A program made the position numbers and the translations under genes. Of a stretch of DNA of 42,325 nucleotides, positions 35,844 to 42,325 are shown in pieces. Positions within the stretch are counted from its first letter, which is position 1, and each line of letters opens with the position of its first letter. The DNA comes from an uncultured bacterium (GTDB lineage: Bacteria; Myxococcota_A; UBA796; CAJQPC01), in NCBI GenBank assembly GCA_905480105.1, contig CAJQPC010000050.1, positions 1 to 42,325 on the forward strand, read 5' to 3'. A model generated the notes under the pieces. That model searched no databases. It saw nothing but the letters and a program-made list of their open reading frames with translations, and had not been told where the DNA came from.

Positions 35844-37813
35844 CTACTCCGGGCCAGACCAAGCCCTTTCGCCGCCTGGTCCTTGGGATCCTGGTGGCGG
35901 TCTTGTGTATCGGCGGCCTGGTGCTGGCCCTGCTTTTGGGCAAGCTAAAGCCCGAAACAGCAGATCCTACGCTGGTCTACGCCCCCCCTACTCCCGCCGC
36001 ACGTATTTCAGCTCCTCCGGTCTACGCCGTACAGGTTTCGGGTTCGGTGCGCTTCCCGGACGGCAGCCCAGCAGACGACATGCTGGTGCGAGCATGGCGA
36101 CCCGGGCAAGGCCGCGTCTCCCAGACCCGAAGCGATTCGGACGGCCACTACAGCTTGGGCGTTCAAGTCGGCGACAGCGTGAACCTGGCCAGCCGCTCCA
36201 GCACGCCCACGGCCCATCCCGTCGACGCTCCCGTCGATGACCTGGACTTTGTGACCCCGGCCCGCTGCCCCATCGACCTGCGGGTAGAAGACCCCAATGG
36301 CGAGGCGCTCTTTCCCGGAGAAGCGAACGCCCGCATCCAGACCGACGGCTTTCTACAGACCAGCAACCTGCGCAAGGTGGACTTAGACGAGAGCGGCTGG
36401 AGCACCCTTGAGACCGCTTGCGGCCAAGGCCACATAGAGGTGTCCATCCCCGGCTGGAGCCATGGCAGAGCACAGGTAGACACCGATGCCGTGCACGAGG
36501 TCACGGTGGTCTTGGAACGCGGCGTAGAGGTCTTCGGGCATGTGCGCACCACAAGCGGCGATGCGGTCACTGCCGGAACTGTCCGCGCCGTATTGGTTGG
36601 CGCCCAGGTCGAAGTGGACGAAGAGGGAGCCTACAGCCTGTTCTTGCCGCGCAGCGACAGCCACCGGGTCACCGCAGAGGCCCAGGACCCGGGCCTGTTA
36701 GAGGAGAGCCACATCCTGCGCCTGGACCCCGACAAAGACAGCTTTGAGCTTGACTTTGAACTACAGCCTTTTCGCCGGGTGGAGGTCAAGTGTGTGGGCC
36801 TACCCGACGACTCCTGCAAGACGGTCACGCCCGTCTTCTGCACCCTGCCACGCCTGCCTGCAGGTGAGCTCTGCTCGGGTAATCCGACCACGTGCGCGTG
36901 CCCCAAAGGCGAGGTGGCGGTGCGGGCAGGAGGCAAGAGCGTCTTGGTTCCCACCGACGAGAAGCTCGCCCTGCTCGACTTTAGAGACGCCAGCGGCGGA
37001 GTGACCGGCCGGGTCTTGATGGGCGGGCAGCCCAGTCGCTGCCGATGGACCGTGCTTCGTGTGCCCGACTGGGACACGCTCGGAAGCAACCTGAGCGGCG
37101 GCGGAGTGCTCGCCCGCCAGGGCCGCTGCGACAAGGACGGGGTGTTCAACGCCGACAAGCTGGAGATCGGCACCTACATCGTGGAGCTGTCCATTGGCGA
37201 GCTGCGCAACCCCCAGCCGGACGTGGCCGTGGCGGGCAGCATCGTCGATCTGGGGGACATTGACCTGGGCGGCGGAGCCGTGATCACGGGTGTGGTGCTC
37301 AGCGGTGTCACTGGGGAGCCGGAGAACAACCAGCCGGTGTTGACGAGCTTTGCTGAACGCGAGACGGTGAATCCCGTGGGTGCTGGAGCGCTGAGCGACC
37401 AGGACGGGGTCTTTGAGATCACCGGCTTGGAAGACGGAAGCTACGCGGTGTTCCTGGCCCAGCGGCCTCTTGAGCGGATTTCCGTTCAGGTGGTCAATGG
37501 GGTCGCTTCCCAAGACGTCGTCCTGGAGACCGGCCAGGCGAAGCTCCTGGAGGAGCAAGGATTTGCTGTGGCGACCTCGAGCCAGGGCACGCTGCAAGTC
37601 TCCGGTGTCACTGCGGGCAGCCTGGCTGAGAGCGCGGGACTGATCCCAGGCGATGAGATCGCTGGAATCATCGTGCTCGGCGTGGATGTACTGGAAGTCG
37701 CTCCGAACTTCGCCAGCCAAGCCACGAACTGGGCCTTGGACAACTACTCGGGGCCGGGCATGACCCTGGTGGTGAAGCGCGGCGGGCAGGAAGTGGAAGT
37801 TCCCTTAGAGTAG
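35840..37813 (+). CDS. Membrane-anchored protein with beta-sandwich repeats and C-terminal PDZ domain
   Basis: A 657-residue protein anchored by one N-terminal membrane segment (RRLVLGILVAVLCIGGLVLAL, about 11-31) with the rest extracytoplasmic. Several carboxypeptidase-regulatory-like/beta-sandwich units follow: VSGSVRFPDGSPADDMLVRAW with DGHYSLGVQ (about 66-110); FGHVRTTSGDAVTAG with EEGAYSLFL; ITGVVLSGVTGEP with DGVFEITGLEDGSYAVFL. The C-terminal ~85 residues look like a PDZ domain (VSGVTAGSLAESAGLIPGDEI, then GPGMTLVVKRGG). Start is a GTG overlapping the previous stop. A scaffold or sensor role at the envelope is possible; no catalytic motif is evident. Its end overlaps the convergent lipoprotein gene by nine bases. 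Confidence 0.75.
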   Translation: MTTPGQTKPFRRLVLGILVAVLCIGGLVLALLLGKLKPETADPTLVYAPPTPAARISAPPVYAVQVSGSVRFPDGSPADDMLVRAWRPGQGRVSQTRSDSDGHYSLGVQVGDSVNLASRSSTPTAHPVDAPVDDLDFVTPARCPIDLRVEDPNGEALFPGEANARIQTDGFLQTSNLRKVDLDESGWSTLETACGQGHIEVSIPGWSHGRAQVDTDAVHEVTVVLERGVEVFGHVRTTSGDAVTAGTVRAVLVGAQVEVDEEGAYSLFLPRSDSHRVTAEAQDPGLLEESHILRLDPDKDSFELDFELQPFRRVEVKCVGLPDDSCKTVTPVFCTLPRLPAGELCSGNPTTCACPKGEVAVRAGGKSVLVPTDEKLALLDFRDASGGVTGRVLMGGQPSRCRWTVLRVPDWDTLGSNLSGGGVLARQGRCDKDGVFNADKLEIGTYIVELSIGELRNPQPDVAVAGSIVDLGDIDLGGGAVITGVVLSGVTGEPENNQPVLTSFAERETVNPVGAGALSDQDGVFEITGLEDGSYAVFLAQRPLERISVQVVNGVASQDVVLETGQAKLLEEQGFAVATSSQGTLQVSGVTAGSLAESAGLIPGDEIAGIIVLGVDVLEVAPNFASQATNWALDNYSGPGMTLVVKRGGQEVEVPLE

Positions 37814-38527
37814 GCTGTCCACGACCGCGGCCAGCTCGCTCTCCAAGTTGGTCGAAAACACCAGCTTGTGCTCCCGATCCAAGACCACGTAGTAGGGCAA
37901 AGCCACGTCGTGACCTGAGATATTCAGCCGCGCATAGACCTCGTTTATCTGACCATCCTGGTAGGTGTAGGTGTCGTTCGAGGTCACCGGGAAGCTCAGG
38001 TCGTACTGCTCGGCCCAGTCGGAGCAGGTCTGGGTGTCGGCGTTGACCCCAGGGTCGGACTCGACCATGACTTGGATCACCGCAAAGCCCTGGTCTTCGC
38101 GGGCGGCATGCATGGCCTGCAGCTTGGGAGAAGCCTCGGCACAGGGCCCGCACCAGGCGGCGCTCACATCCAAGACCACGACCATGCCGTAGTAGCGGCG
38201 CAGAGGGAGCTCATCCCCGAACTGGTCGCGCAAGACCACATCGGGCACGACCGAGTCCACCTCCCAGTTCGTACCGGGGACGGTGTCCCCGACCAAGCGG
38301 CAGTCCGGCCAGCCTGCAGGCAGATCCCAGCAGACCAAGGGATCGGTACCGGTGTCCCACTCGATTCCATCGTCAAAGCCATCGCCGTCTGTGTCGGCGA
38401 CAAAGGGGTCCGTGCCCAGTTCGGCTTCGATGTGGTTCTCGATGCCGTCCTTGTCTGTGTCGATGATCTCCGGGGCGCAGGCAACCAGGAGAAATGGAAG
38501 GAGAGGAAGCAGAACAAAACATCGCAT
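37805..38527 (-). CDS. TlpA-like thioredoxin lipoprotein with TSP3 repeats (copy 1)
   Basis: A 240-residue lipoprotein. The signal ends LLVAC (Cys17). Residues ~21-65 carry thrombospondin type-3-like Ca-binding repeats (DTDKDGIENHIEAELGTDP, DTDGDGFDDGIEWDTGTDP). After a Cys-bearing linker, a thioredoxin-fold TlpA-like domain has the redox motif AWCGPC (about 125-130) and the cis-Pro loop ALPYYVVLDREHKLVF. Such proteins reduce or isomerise disulfides on exported substrates. It follows its paralogue (38537-39385) by nine bases, so both are cotranscribed. The 3' end overlaps the convergent PDZ gene. Confidence 0.86.
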   Translation of the reverse strand: MRCFVLLPLLPFLLVACAPEIIDTDKDGIENHIEAELGTDPFVADTDGDGFDDGIEWDTGTDPLVCWDLPAGWPDCRLVGDTVPGTNWEVDSVVPDVVLRDQFGDELPLRRYYGMVVVLDVSAAWCGPCAEASPKLQAMHAAREDQGFAVIQVMVESDPGVNADTQTCSDWAEQYDLSFPVTSNDTYTYQDGQINEVYARLNISGHDVALPYYVVLDREHKLVFSTNLESELAAVVDSLL

Positions 38528-38536
38528 GGTGCCTCT

Positions 38537-39385
38537 CTACAACGCAGCCTTGAGCCGCGCAGCCCCCGTCGCCTCATCGTTGCCCGCCCAGATCAGGCGG
38601 TGCTCCCGGTCCACAACGAAGAAGAAGGGAATGTAGCCGTTGAACACGCCAGAGTAATTCAGTTCCAGGTAGGCCGAATAGTAGCTATTCCCTCCGTTCT
38701 GGCCAGAGGCATCCACGGTGACCGGCAAGGTCAGCCCGTAGTCATTCGCCCATTGAGTGGCGAAGGAGTAGGGCGGATTGTTGCCGCTATTGTCCTCGAT
38801 CACGCCCGTGATCACCATGCCGCCCTGGGCCTTTACATCCTGGTAGATGTCCTCCATGCCCGGTGCTGCCGAACGGCAAGGGCCACACCAGCCAGCGCTC
38901 AGGTCCACGAGCATGGGCATGCCATAAAAGTCCCAAGACTCAATCTCTTGGCCGTACTGGTCGGTCATGGGGAAGCTGGGCACGATTTCGCCCATTCCCC
39001 AACCTTCCCCCTTGACCCCGGCGGAGAGCGAGCTGCACTGGGGCCACCCGTCGGGTACCGACCAACACACGGAGGGATCGGTACCCGCGTCCAGCTCCTC
39101 GGGGTCGTCAAAGCCGTCGCCATCCGTGTCAGCGCTGTTGGGATCGGTCCCCAAGCTCGCCTCTTCTTCGTCCGTCAACCCGTCGCCGTCACTGTCAACC
39201 GGCCCGTCGTCACCGCCACTGTCGTCACCGCCACCGTCATCACCGCCACCATCGTCACCGCTACCGTCGTCATCGCGAAGGTCAGGCCGGTTTTCGGGTC
39301 CAAAGGAGTCACCGTCCCCTGGCAAGATGCAGGCACTCAGGGCAGCCAGGGACACGGCGGAAAACAAAGCAGCATACAAACGCAC
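38537..39385 (-). CDS. TlpA-like thioredoxin lipoprotein with TSP3 repeats (copy 2)
   Basis: A 282-residue paralogue of the next gene. The lipobox is LSAC (Cys19). A Gly/Asp-rich linker of repeated GGGDD units (about 40-61) precedes two Ca-binding TSP3-like repeats (DSDGDGLTDEEEASLGTDP, DTDGDGFDDPEELDAGTDP), then a TlpA-like domain with WCGPC (about 166-170) and a YIPFFFVVDREHRLIW cis-Pro loop. The GTG start at 39385 has GGAG about eight bases upstream. The two paralogues keep the same architecture but differ in linker length and in the residues around the CxxC, which suggests different partners. Confidence 0.86.
   Translation of the reverse strand: MRLYAALFSAVSLAALSACILPGDGDSFGPENRPDLRDDDGSGDDGGGDDGGGDDSGGDDGPVDSDGDGLTDEEEASLGTDPNSADTDGDGFDDPEELDAGTDPSVCWSVPDGWPQCSSLSAGVKGEGWGMGEIVPSFPMTDQYGQEIESWDFYGMPMLVDLSAGWCGPCRSAAPGMEDIYQDVKAQGGMVITGVIEDNSGNNPPYSFATQWANDYGLTLPVTVDASGQNGGNSYYSAYLELNYSGVFNGYIPFFFVVDREHRLIWAGNDEATGAARLKAAL
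39206..39265 (-). repeat. Four 15-bp tandem repeats
   Basis: Four near-identical units based on GTCGTCACCGCCACC start at 39206, 39221, 39236 and 39251. They lie within the copy-2 TlpA-like gene and encode its Gly/Asp linker. As with the 16055-16099 repeat, the 15-bp length keeps the frame, so copy number may vary between strains. Confidence 0.85.
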
Positions 39386-39616
39386 TGGGAAACTCCGAGG
39401 GGGGACTTGAAGAGTACATGTTGGGTTTTTCAGACATCCAGCAAAAACGAGGTCAGCGACCCTGAAGCGGCCCGGAACGCCGAACAGCGTCGCTGGACAC
39501 CAAGATTCAGCGGCGCCCTGCAGCAGTCTCCTCGGGGCTACTCGCCGGCCAAACTCAGCCCCGCGGCCTGGGCGTCCGGAGCGTTGTTGCCAGGACCGGC
39601 CAAGCCAACAACAACA

Positions 39617-40240
39617 TCACGCGGACTCCCCCATCCAGAGCACCGGATCGCCCGGCTTCCATTGGGCTTGTTTGAGCATGATCGCAACAAAGGCCGGAGA
39701 GTCCAGCCAACCCTGCAGCCAGCGGGTCAAACCGGGCCAGTCCTGGACATCGAACCAAGCGCGATCCGCGTTCGCGAACTGCCGGACAAAAGGAAATATC
39801 GAGACATCACACAGGCCGGCCTTGTCCCCCAAGAGAAAGGGATCATTTCTGAGTCGGGCGTCGAGTTCCCGCAACCAAGCGGCACCCACTTCCCGCTCTG
39901 CCTGACGATCTGAGCCGTAGCGGGTGTCGTACTTGTAGCGATCCAAGGCCACCTTGAAGGGTCCGTCGCAGTGCGCGATCAGCGCTGCCCCTTCCCGGTC
40001 CAGCCAGCCCTGGGGGTCGCTCTGTCCCAGCGCCCAGCGCATGATCTCCAGGCTCTCGTCAATGACACGGTCGGCCTGAAGCACCGGCACTGTCGCCTTG
40101 GGAGAGATCTCCAGCATGGATGCAGGTTTGTCGCGTAAGACCACCTCTCGGTGCTGCCAGCGAAGGCCGGAAACCCACAAGGCCATCCGCGCCCGCATGG
40201 CGTAGGGACAGCGGCGAAAGGAGTAGAGAATGGGGGCCAT
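39617..40240 (-). CDS. Glutathione S-transferase family protein
   Basis: A 207-residue GST-like protein. The N-terminal thioredoxin-like domain starts APILYSFRRCPYAMRARMALW, with the CPYAMRAR active-site motif of glutaredoxin-like/omega-type GSTs (Cys about residue 11). KATVPVLQ provides the cis-Pro and VIDESLEIMRWAL the glutathione gamma-Glu contact. The C-terminal helical domain carries DVSIFPFVRQFA, the N-capping-type motif. The start at 40240 removes 24 residues of implausible leader. Substrates of this class are unknown; glutathione-dependent reduction is more likely than conjugation. It is divergent from the small ORF at 40257. Confidence 0.88.
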   Translation of the reverse strand: MAPILYSFRRCPYAMRARMALWVSGLRWQHREVVLRDKPASMLEISPKATVPVLQADRVIDESLEIMRWALGQSDPQGWLDREGAALIAHCDGPFKVALDRYKYDTRYGSDRQAEREVGAAWLRELDARLRNDPFLLGDKAGLCDVSIFPFVRQFANADRAWFDVQDWPGLTRWLQGWLDSPAFVAIMLKQAQWKPGDPVLWMGESA

Positions 40241-40256
40241 GGGCGCAGGGTACCTG

Positions 40257-40607
40257 ATGGACGATCTGCGAGTGGCCACCAAACTGTGGGGCCTGCTCGC
40301 CGCAGCTCGCACCCCAGCCCAGCCCAGCTTGGTCGTTCAGCTCGACCGCCAAGCGTTGCTGATTCCGCAGCTGGTGGCCTTGGGCGGGGGAAAAAGCCCT
40401 GCATTGGACCAGGCCCAAGAGAGCTTGAGGCAGGCGGAAACGATCGACGAGCGCATGGAGGCCTCCCAGGAACTCTCAGTGGCCGCCGGCGCCTCGACGA
40501 GTCCGACAGGTCTTTTCCTACTCAGGTCCCACAAAAGGTCTGATACGACGCGTCAAACGCACTCGGCGCCGGTCCCTCAAAGTCTTCGAAGCCTTCCCGC
40601 AGCGTGA
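40257..40607 (+). CDS. Short hypothetical ORF
   Basis: A possible 116-residue protein starting MDDLRVATKLWGLLAAARTPAQ. The first ~85 codons use codons like those of nearby genes and encode amphipathic helical sequence (QALLIPQLVALGGGKSPALDQAQESLRQAE). The last ~30 codons run antisense into the end of selO (40522) and look non-coding. The real protein may be shorter, or a frame change may lie near 40490. It is divergent from the GST gene, with 16 bp between starts. No family recognised and no good ribosome site. Confidence 0.45.
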   Translation: MDDLRVATKLWGLLAAARTPAQPSLVVQLDRQALLIPQLVALGGGKSPALDQAQESLRQAETIDERMEASQELSVAAGASTSPTGLFLLRSHKRSDTTRQTHSAPVPQSLRSLPAA

Positions 40608-41976
40608 AGGGCTGTGAGAGCAGGTCCATCAGCGTTTCAAAGGGGGCCAGATCACCGCTTGTAGCGGCAGTCAACGCGGCCTCGACCCGGTGGTTTCGGG
40701 CAATGTAGACGGGGTTGATCCGGTCCAGGGCATCGGCGATTTCATCGTGCTCGCCAACCAAGCGCTCCTTCCACACCTCCGACCAGCCTGCGAAGGATTC
40801 TTCACTGGGGAAGAGCCCACACACCGCCACATCTCCGCTGCGTAGGACCGCTGACAGGCGCCGAAAGCCTTGGGTAAAGTCGACCTTGTGCAGCTCCAAC
40901 AGGTCCAAGAAGGCCTGGATGAGCGGCTTGTCATGGACGGTGGCCTGGATTCCGATCTTTGCGCCAAAGCGCTCCGTCCAAGCGGCATCGTACAGGCCCG
41001 AGTACTCCCGCAGAGTGGCCGTCGCGATCTCCACCGCCTTGTCTTGCTCGGGGTCGATCAAGAAGAGCAGGGTCTCGGCAAAACGGCTCAGATTCCACTG
41101 GCCAATGCCCGGCTGGTTTCCGTAAGCATAGCGGCTCTGACGGTCGATGGAGCTGTACACGGTGGCCGGATCGAAGCGGTCCATAAAGGCGCAGGGCCCG
41201 TAGTCGATGGTCTCACCAGACAAGGTCGTGTTGTCCGTGTTCATGACCCCATGAATGAATCCCACGCTCATCCAATGGGCGATGAGACTGGCTTGTTTTG
41301 CGCTTGTTTCTGCCAACAAGGCCAGTGCAGGGATCTCAGCGGCATGTGCACTCGGTGCATGACGGGAAATGCTGTAATTGACCAGCTGCTCGAGCTCGAC
41401 GGTCTGGCCTTGGGCGGCAAAGTAGGAGAACGTACCCACCCGGATGTGACTGGCGGCGGTGCGGGCCAAGACAGCGCCAGGCAACATCTGCTCTCTGCGA
41501 ACAAACTCCCCGGTGGCCACCGCTGCCAGCGCCCGGGTGGTCGGGATGCCCAAGTGGTGCATGGCGTGGCTGATGAGCACTTCTCGCAACACCGGCGACA
41601 CTGCTGCGCGTCCATCTCCGCCGCGGGAGAAGACGGTGCGACCCGAACCCTTCAGCGAAAGATCCCAGGCCTGCCCATGGACATCGACAAGCTCGCCCAG
41701 CATGGCGGCCCGGCCGTCTCCCAACCGGGGACTGAACCCACCGAACTGGTGTCCGGCGTAGACCTGGGCGATGGGCACCGTCCCCTCGGGCAGCACGTTT
41801 CCGCAAAAGAGTTGATCGCCCTGCTCCTGGAGCTTCTCTGGGTCCAGGCCAAGCTCGAGAGCCAGCTCCTGGTTGAGATAGATCAGGGTGGGATCGGCAA
41901 AGCCTTCCCGCTCCCACGGAGCGTAAAAACCAGGCATCTGATCGGCGAAGTTGTGGTGCAGGGGCAGCACGCTCAC
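40522..41976 (-). CDS. selO: SelO-family protein adenylyltransferase (YdiU)
   Basis: A 484-residue SelO pseudokinase-fold enzyme that transfers AMP to protein hydroxyls (AMPylation), linked in other bacteria to redox stress. Visible features are YAGHQFGGFSPRLGDGRA (about 73-90), the nucleotide-binding LKGSGRTVFSRGGDGRA, LREVLISHAMHHLGIPTTRALA, the metal/catalytic segment GFIHGVMNTDNTTLSGETIDYGPCAFMD (HGVMNTDN with the catalytic Asp, and DYGP), and the C-terminal YQTFCGT containing the redox Cys near the end. Length is normal for the bacterial family. The start is a GTG with GGAGT upstream. Confidence 0.92.
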   Translation of the reverse strand: MSVLPLHHNFADQMPGFYAPWEREGFADPTLIYLNQELALELGLDPEKLQEQGDQLFCGNVLPEGTVPIAQVYAGHQFGGFSPRLGDGRAAMLGELVDVHGQAWDLSLKGSGRTVFSRGGDGRAAVSPVLREVLISHAMHHLGIPTTRALAAVATGEFVRREQMLPGAVLARTAASHIRVGTFSYFAAQGQTVELEQLVNYSISRHAPSAHAAEIPALALLAETSAKQASLIAHWMSVGFIHGVMNTDNTTLSGETIDYGPCAFMDRFDPATVYSSIDRQSRYAYGNQPGIGQWNLSRFAETLLFLIDPEQDKAVEIATATLREYSGLYDAAWTERFGAKIGIQATVHDKPLIQAFLDLLELHKVDFTQGFRRLSAVLRSGDVAVCGLFPSEESFAGWSEVWKERLVGEHDEIADALDRINPVYIARNHRVEAALTAATSGDLAPFETLMDLLSQPFTLREGFEDFEGPAPSAFDASYQTFCGT

Positions 41977-42034
41977 AAGGGACTCCGTGTCGGGGATTTG
42001 CCTCTCTAAGCACCCTTGGGCGGAAGTGTGCAGG

Positions 42035-42172
42035 ATGCGGAGCTTGCAACTTGCAGGGCCCTACCCTGGCCTAACGCTACGTGAAAGGTTCTTGGAGCCC
42101 CTGGGCCTCAAGGGCATCCAGCTGGCACACATTCAATCTGACCTGTGCTGGCAGCCCAACCAAAGCTCCTGA
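42035..42172 (+). pseudogene. Truncated HigA-like antitoxin N-terminus
   Basis: A 45-codon ORF: MRSLQLAGPYPGLTLRERF followed by LEPLGLKGIQLAHI, then an unrelated end and a stop. The first ~33 residues follow the HigA antitoxin opening (M..L....PG..LRE.FLEPLGL.....LA), but the helix-turn-helix that should follow is missing. GGAAG lies about eight bases before the ATG. No HigB/RelE-type toxin is visible in the short stretch upstream. It is most likely the leftover 5' end of a toxin-antitoxin module; the similarity is short, so chance is possible. Confidence 0.4.
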
Positions 42173-42325
42173 GCCTGAGTTTAGATTGAGTCCAGTCCGA
42201 CTCGACCGGGGACTCCTGGCGCCGGTCTTGAGGAGGAGGGAGCGGCCTGGGTACCGTCCATACCCAGCTAGATTGACCCACAGGTCGGGTTGGAGGCCCG
42301 GGCGCGGGCCTATCTGGACGTGAAC
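42173..42325. other. No gene recognised at the window end
   Basis: I see no recognisable gene here. The minus strand is open in one frame from the window end down to a stop near 42082, overlapping the HigA-like remnant antisense, but the encoded sequence (Arg/Gly/Leu/Ser-rich) matches nothing I know. AGGAGGAGG at about 42230-42239 resembles a ribosome site but no start codon follows at a proper distance. Together with the remnant, the 41977-42325 stretch looks like degraded intergenic DNA. Confidence 0.4.

Noticed and set aside
39555-39616. Tiny ORF after the GST stop (ATG overlapping TGA, 20 codons)
   Set aside because: Too short, no ribosome site, and composition of low-complexity GC-rich DNA.
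38072-39913. A 613-codon open frame on the plus strand
   Set aside because: It runs antisense through both TlpA-like lipoproteins and most of the GST gene; its translation is Arg/Pro/Gly-rich and has no domain. The minus-strand genes carry clear motifs.

Overview
The window reads as chromosomal DNA of a GC-rich, Gram-negative, myxobacterium-like organism (Myxococcota or a related former deltaproteobacterial lineage). The pointers are the many secreted lipoproteins with acidic, Ser/Thr/Gly-rich linkers, a MopE-type DADGDGYG/GDCDDTDP lipoprotein, thrombospondin-type-3 Ca-binding repeats fused to thioredoxin folds, a two-domain aspartyl-protease-like protein with TPRs, a PlsB-type acyltransferase, and a GlnRS carrying a C-terminal YqeY/GatB-like tail. 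Genes are packed tightly on both strands, with many ATGA/TGATG/GTGA overlaps. I see no tRNA, rRNA, CRISPR array or intact insertion sequence. The taxon is an inference from gene content.

Layout. 1-5.7 kb: the end of a DUF547 gene (with an apparent frameshift), an aldehyde-dehydrogenase-like protein that has lost both catalytic residues, then a CBS plus cystathionine lyase pair (reverse transsulfuration) followed by a GT4 glycosyltransferase. 5.7-13 kb: MopE-like lipoprotein, PlsB and a small membrane protein; convergently an aspartyl-protease/TPR protein; then enolase. 13-18.9 kb (minus strand): a small lipoprotein and a beta-lactamase-fold hydrolase; then the most unusual block, two paralogous six-Cys lipoproteins with a WGPPRPP motif flanking a diiron ferritin-like protein, all translationally coupled, with an HTTM (vitamin-K-carboxylase-like) membrane protein and its anchored partner just upstream. 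18.9-23.6 kb: a compact fused 5-oxoprolinase and a cobalamin-binding-type radical SAM protein behind a promoter with a palindrome in its spacer.

23.7-29.9 kb: a 1075-residue lipoprotein with a GH20b-like N-terminal region, divergent from a FadR-like regulator. The shared intergenic region holds several inverted repeats of a TCTGAT/ATCAGA type. The regulator is translationally coupled to two proteins I do not recognise. A PilZ protein and a small hypothetical follow. 30-35.1 kb (minus strand): GlnRS; S14 and an alternative (low-Cys) L36 with a clear intrinsic terminator; an ABC exporter-type ATPase and permease pair. 35.2-42.3 kb: an acidic secreted protein coupled to a membrane-anchored PDZ protein; two tandem TlpA-like thioredoxin lipoproteins; a GST; a short unknown ORF; SelO; and a 45-codon remnant resembling the N-terminus of a HigA-type antitoxin.

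The best candidate for an undescribed system is the 14.57-17.97 kb block (lipoprotein, diiron ferritin-like protein, lipoprotein, plus HTTM pair). A plausible reading is envelope-located modification or redox/metal handling centred on the Cys-rich WGPPRPP lipoproteins, but this is inference. Second is the FadR-like regulon with its two unknown partner genes and the divergent GH20-like lipoprotein.
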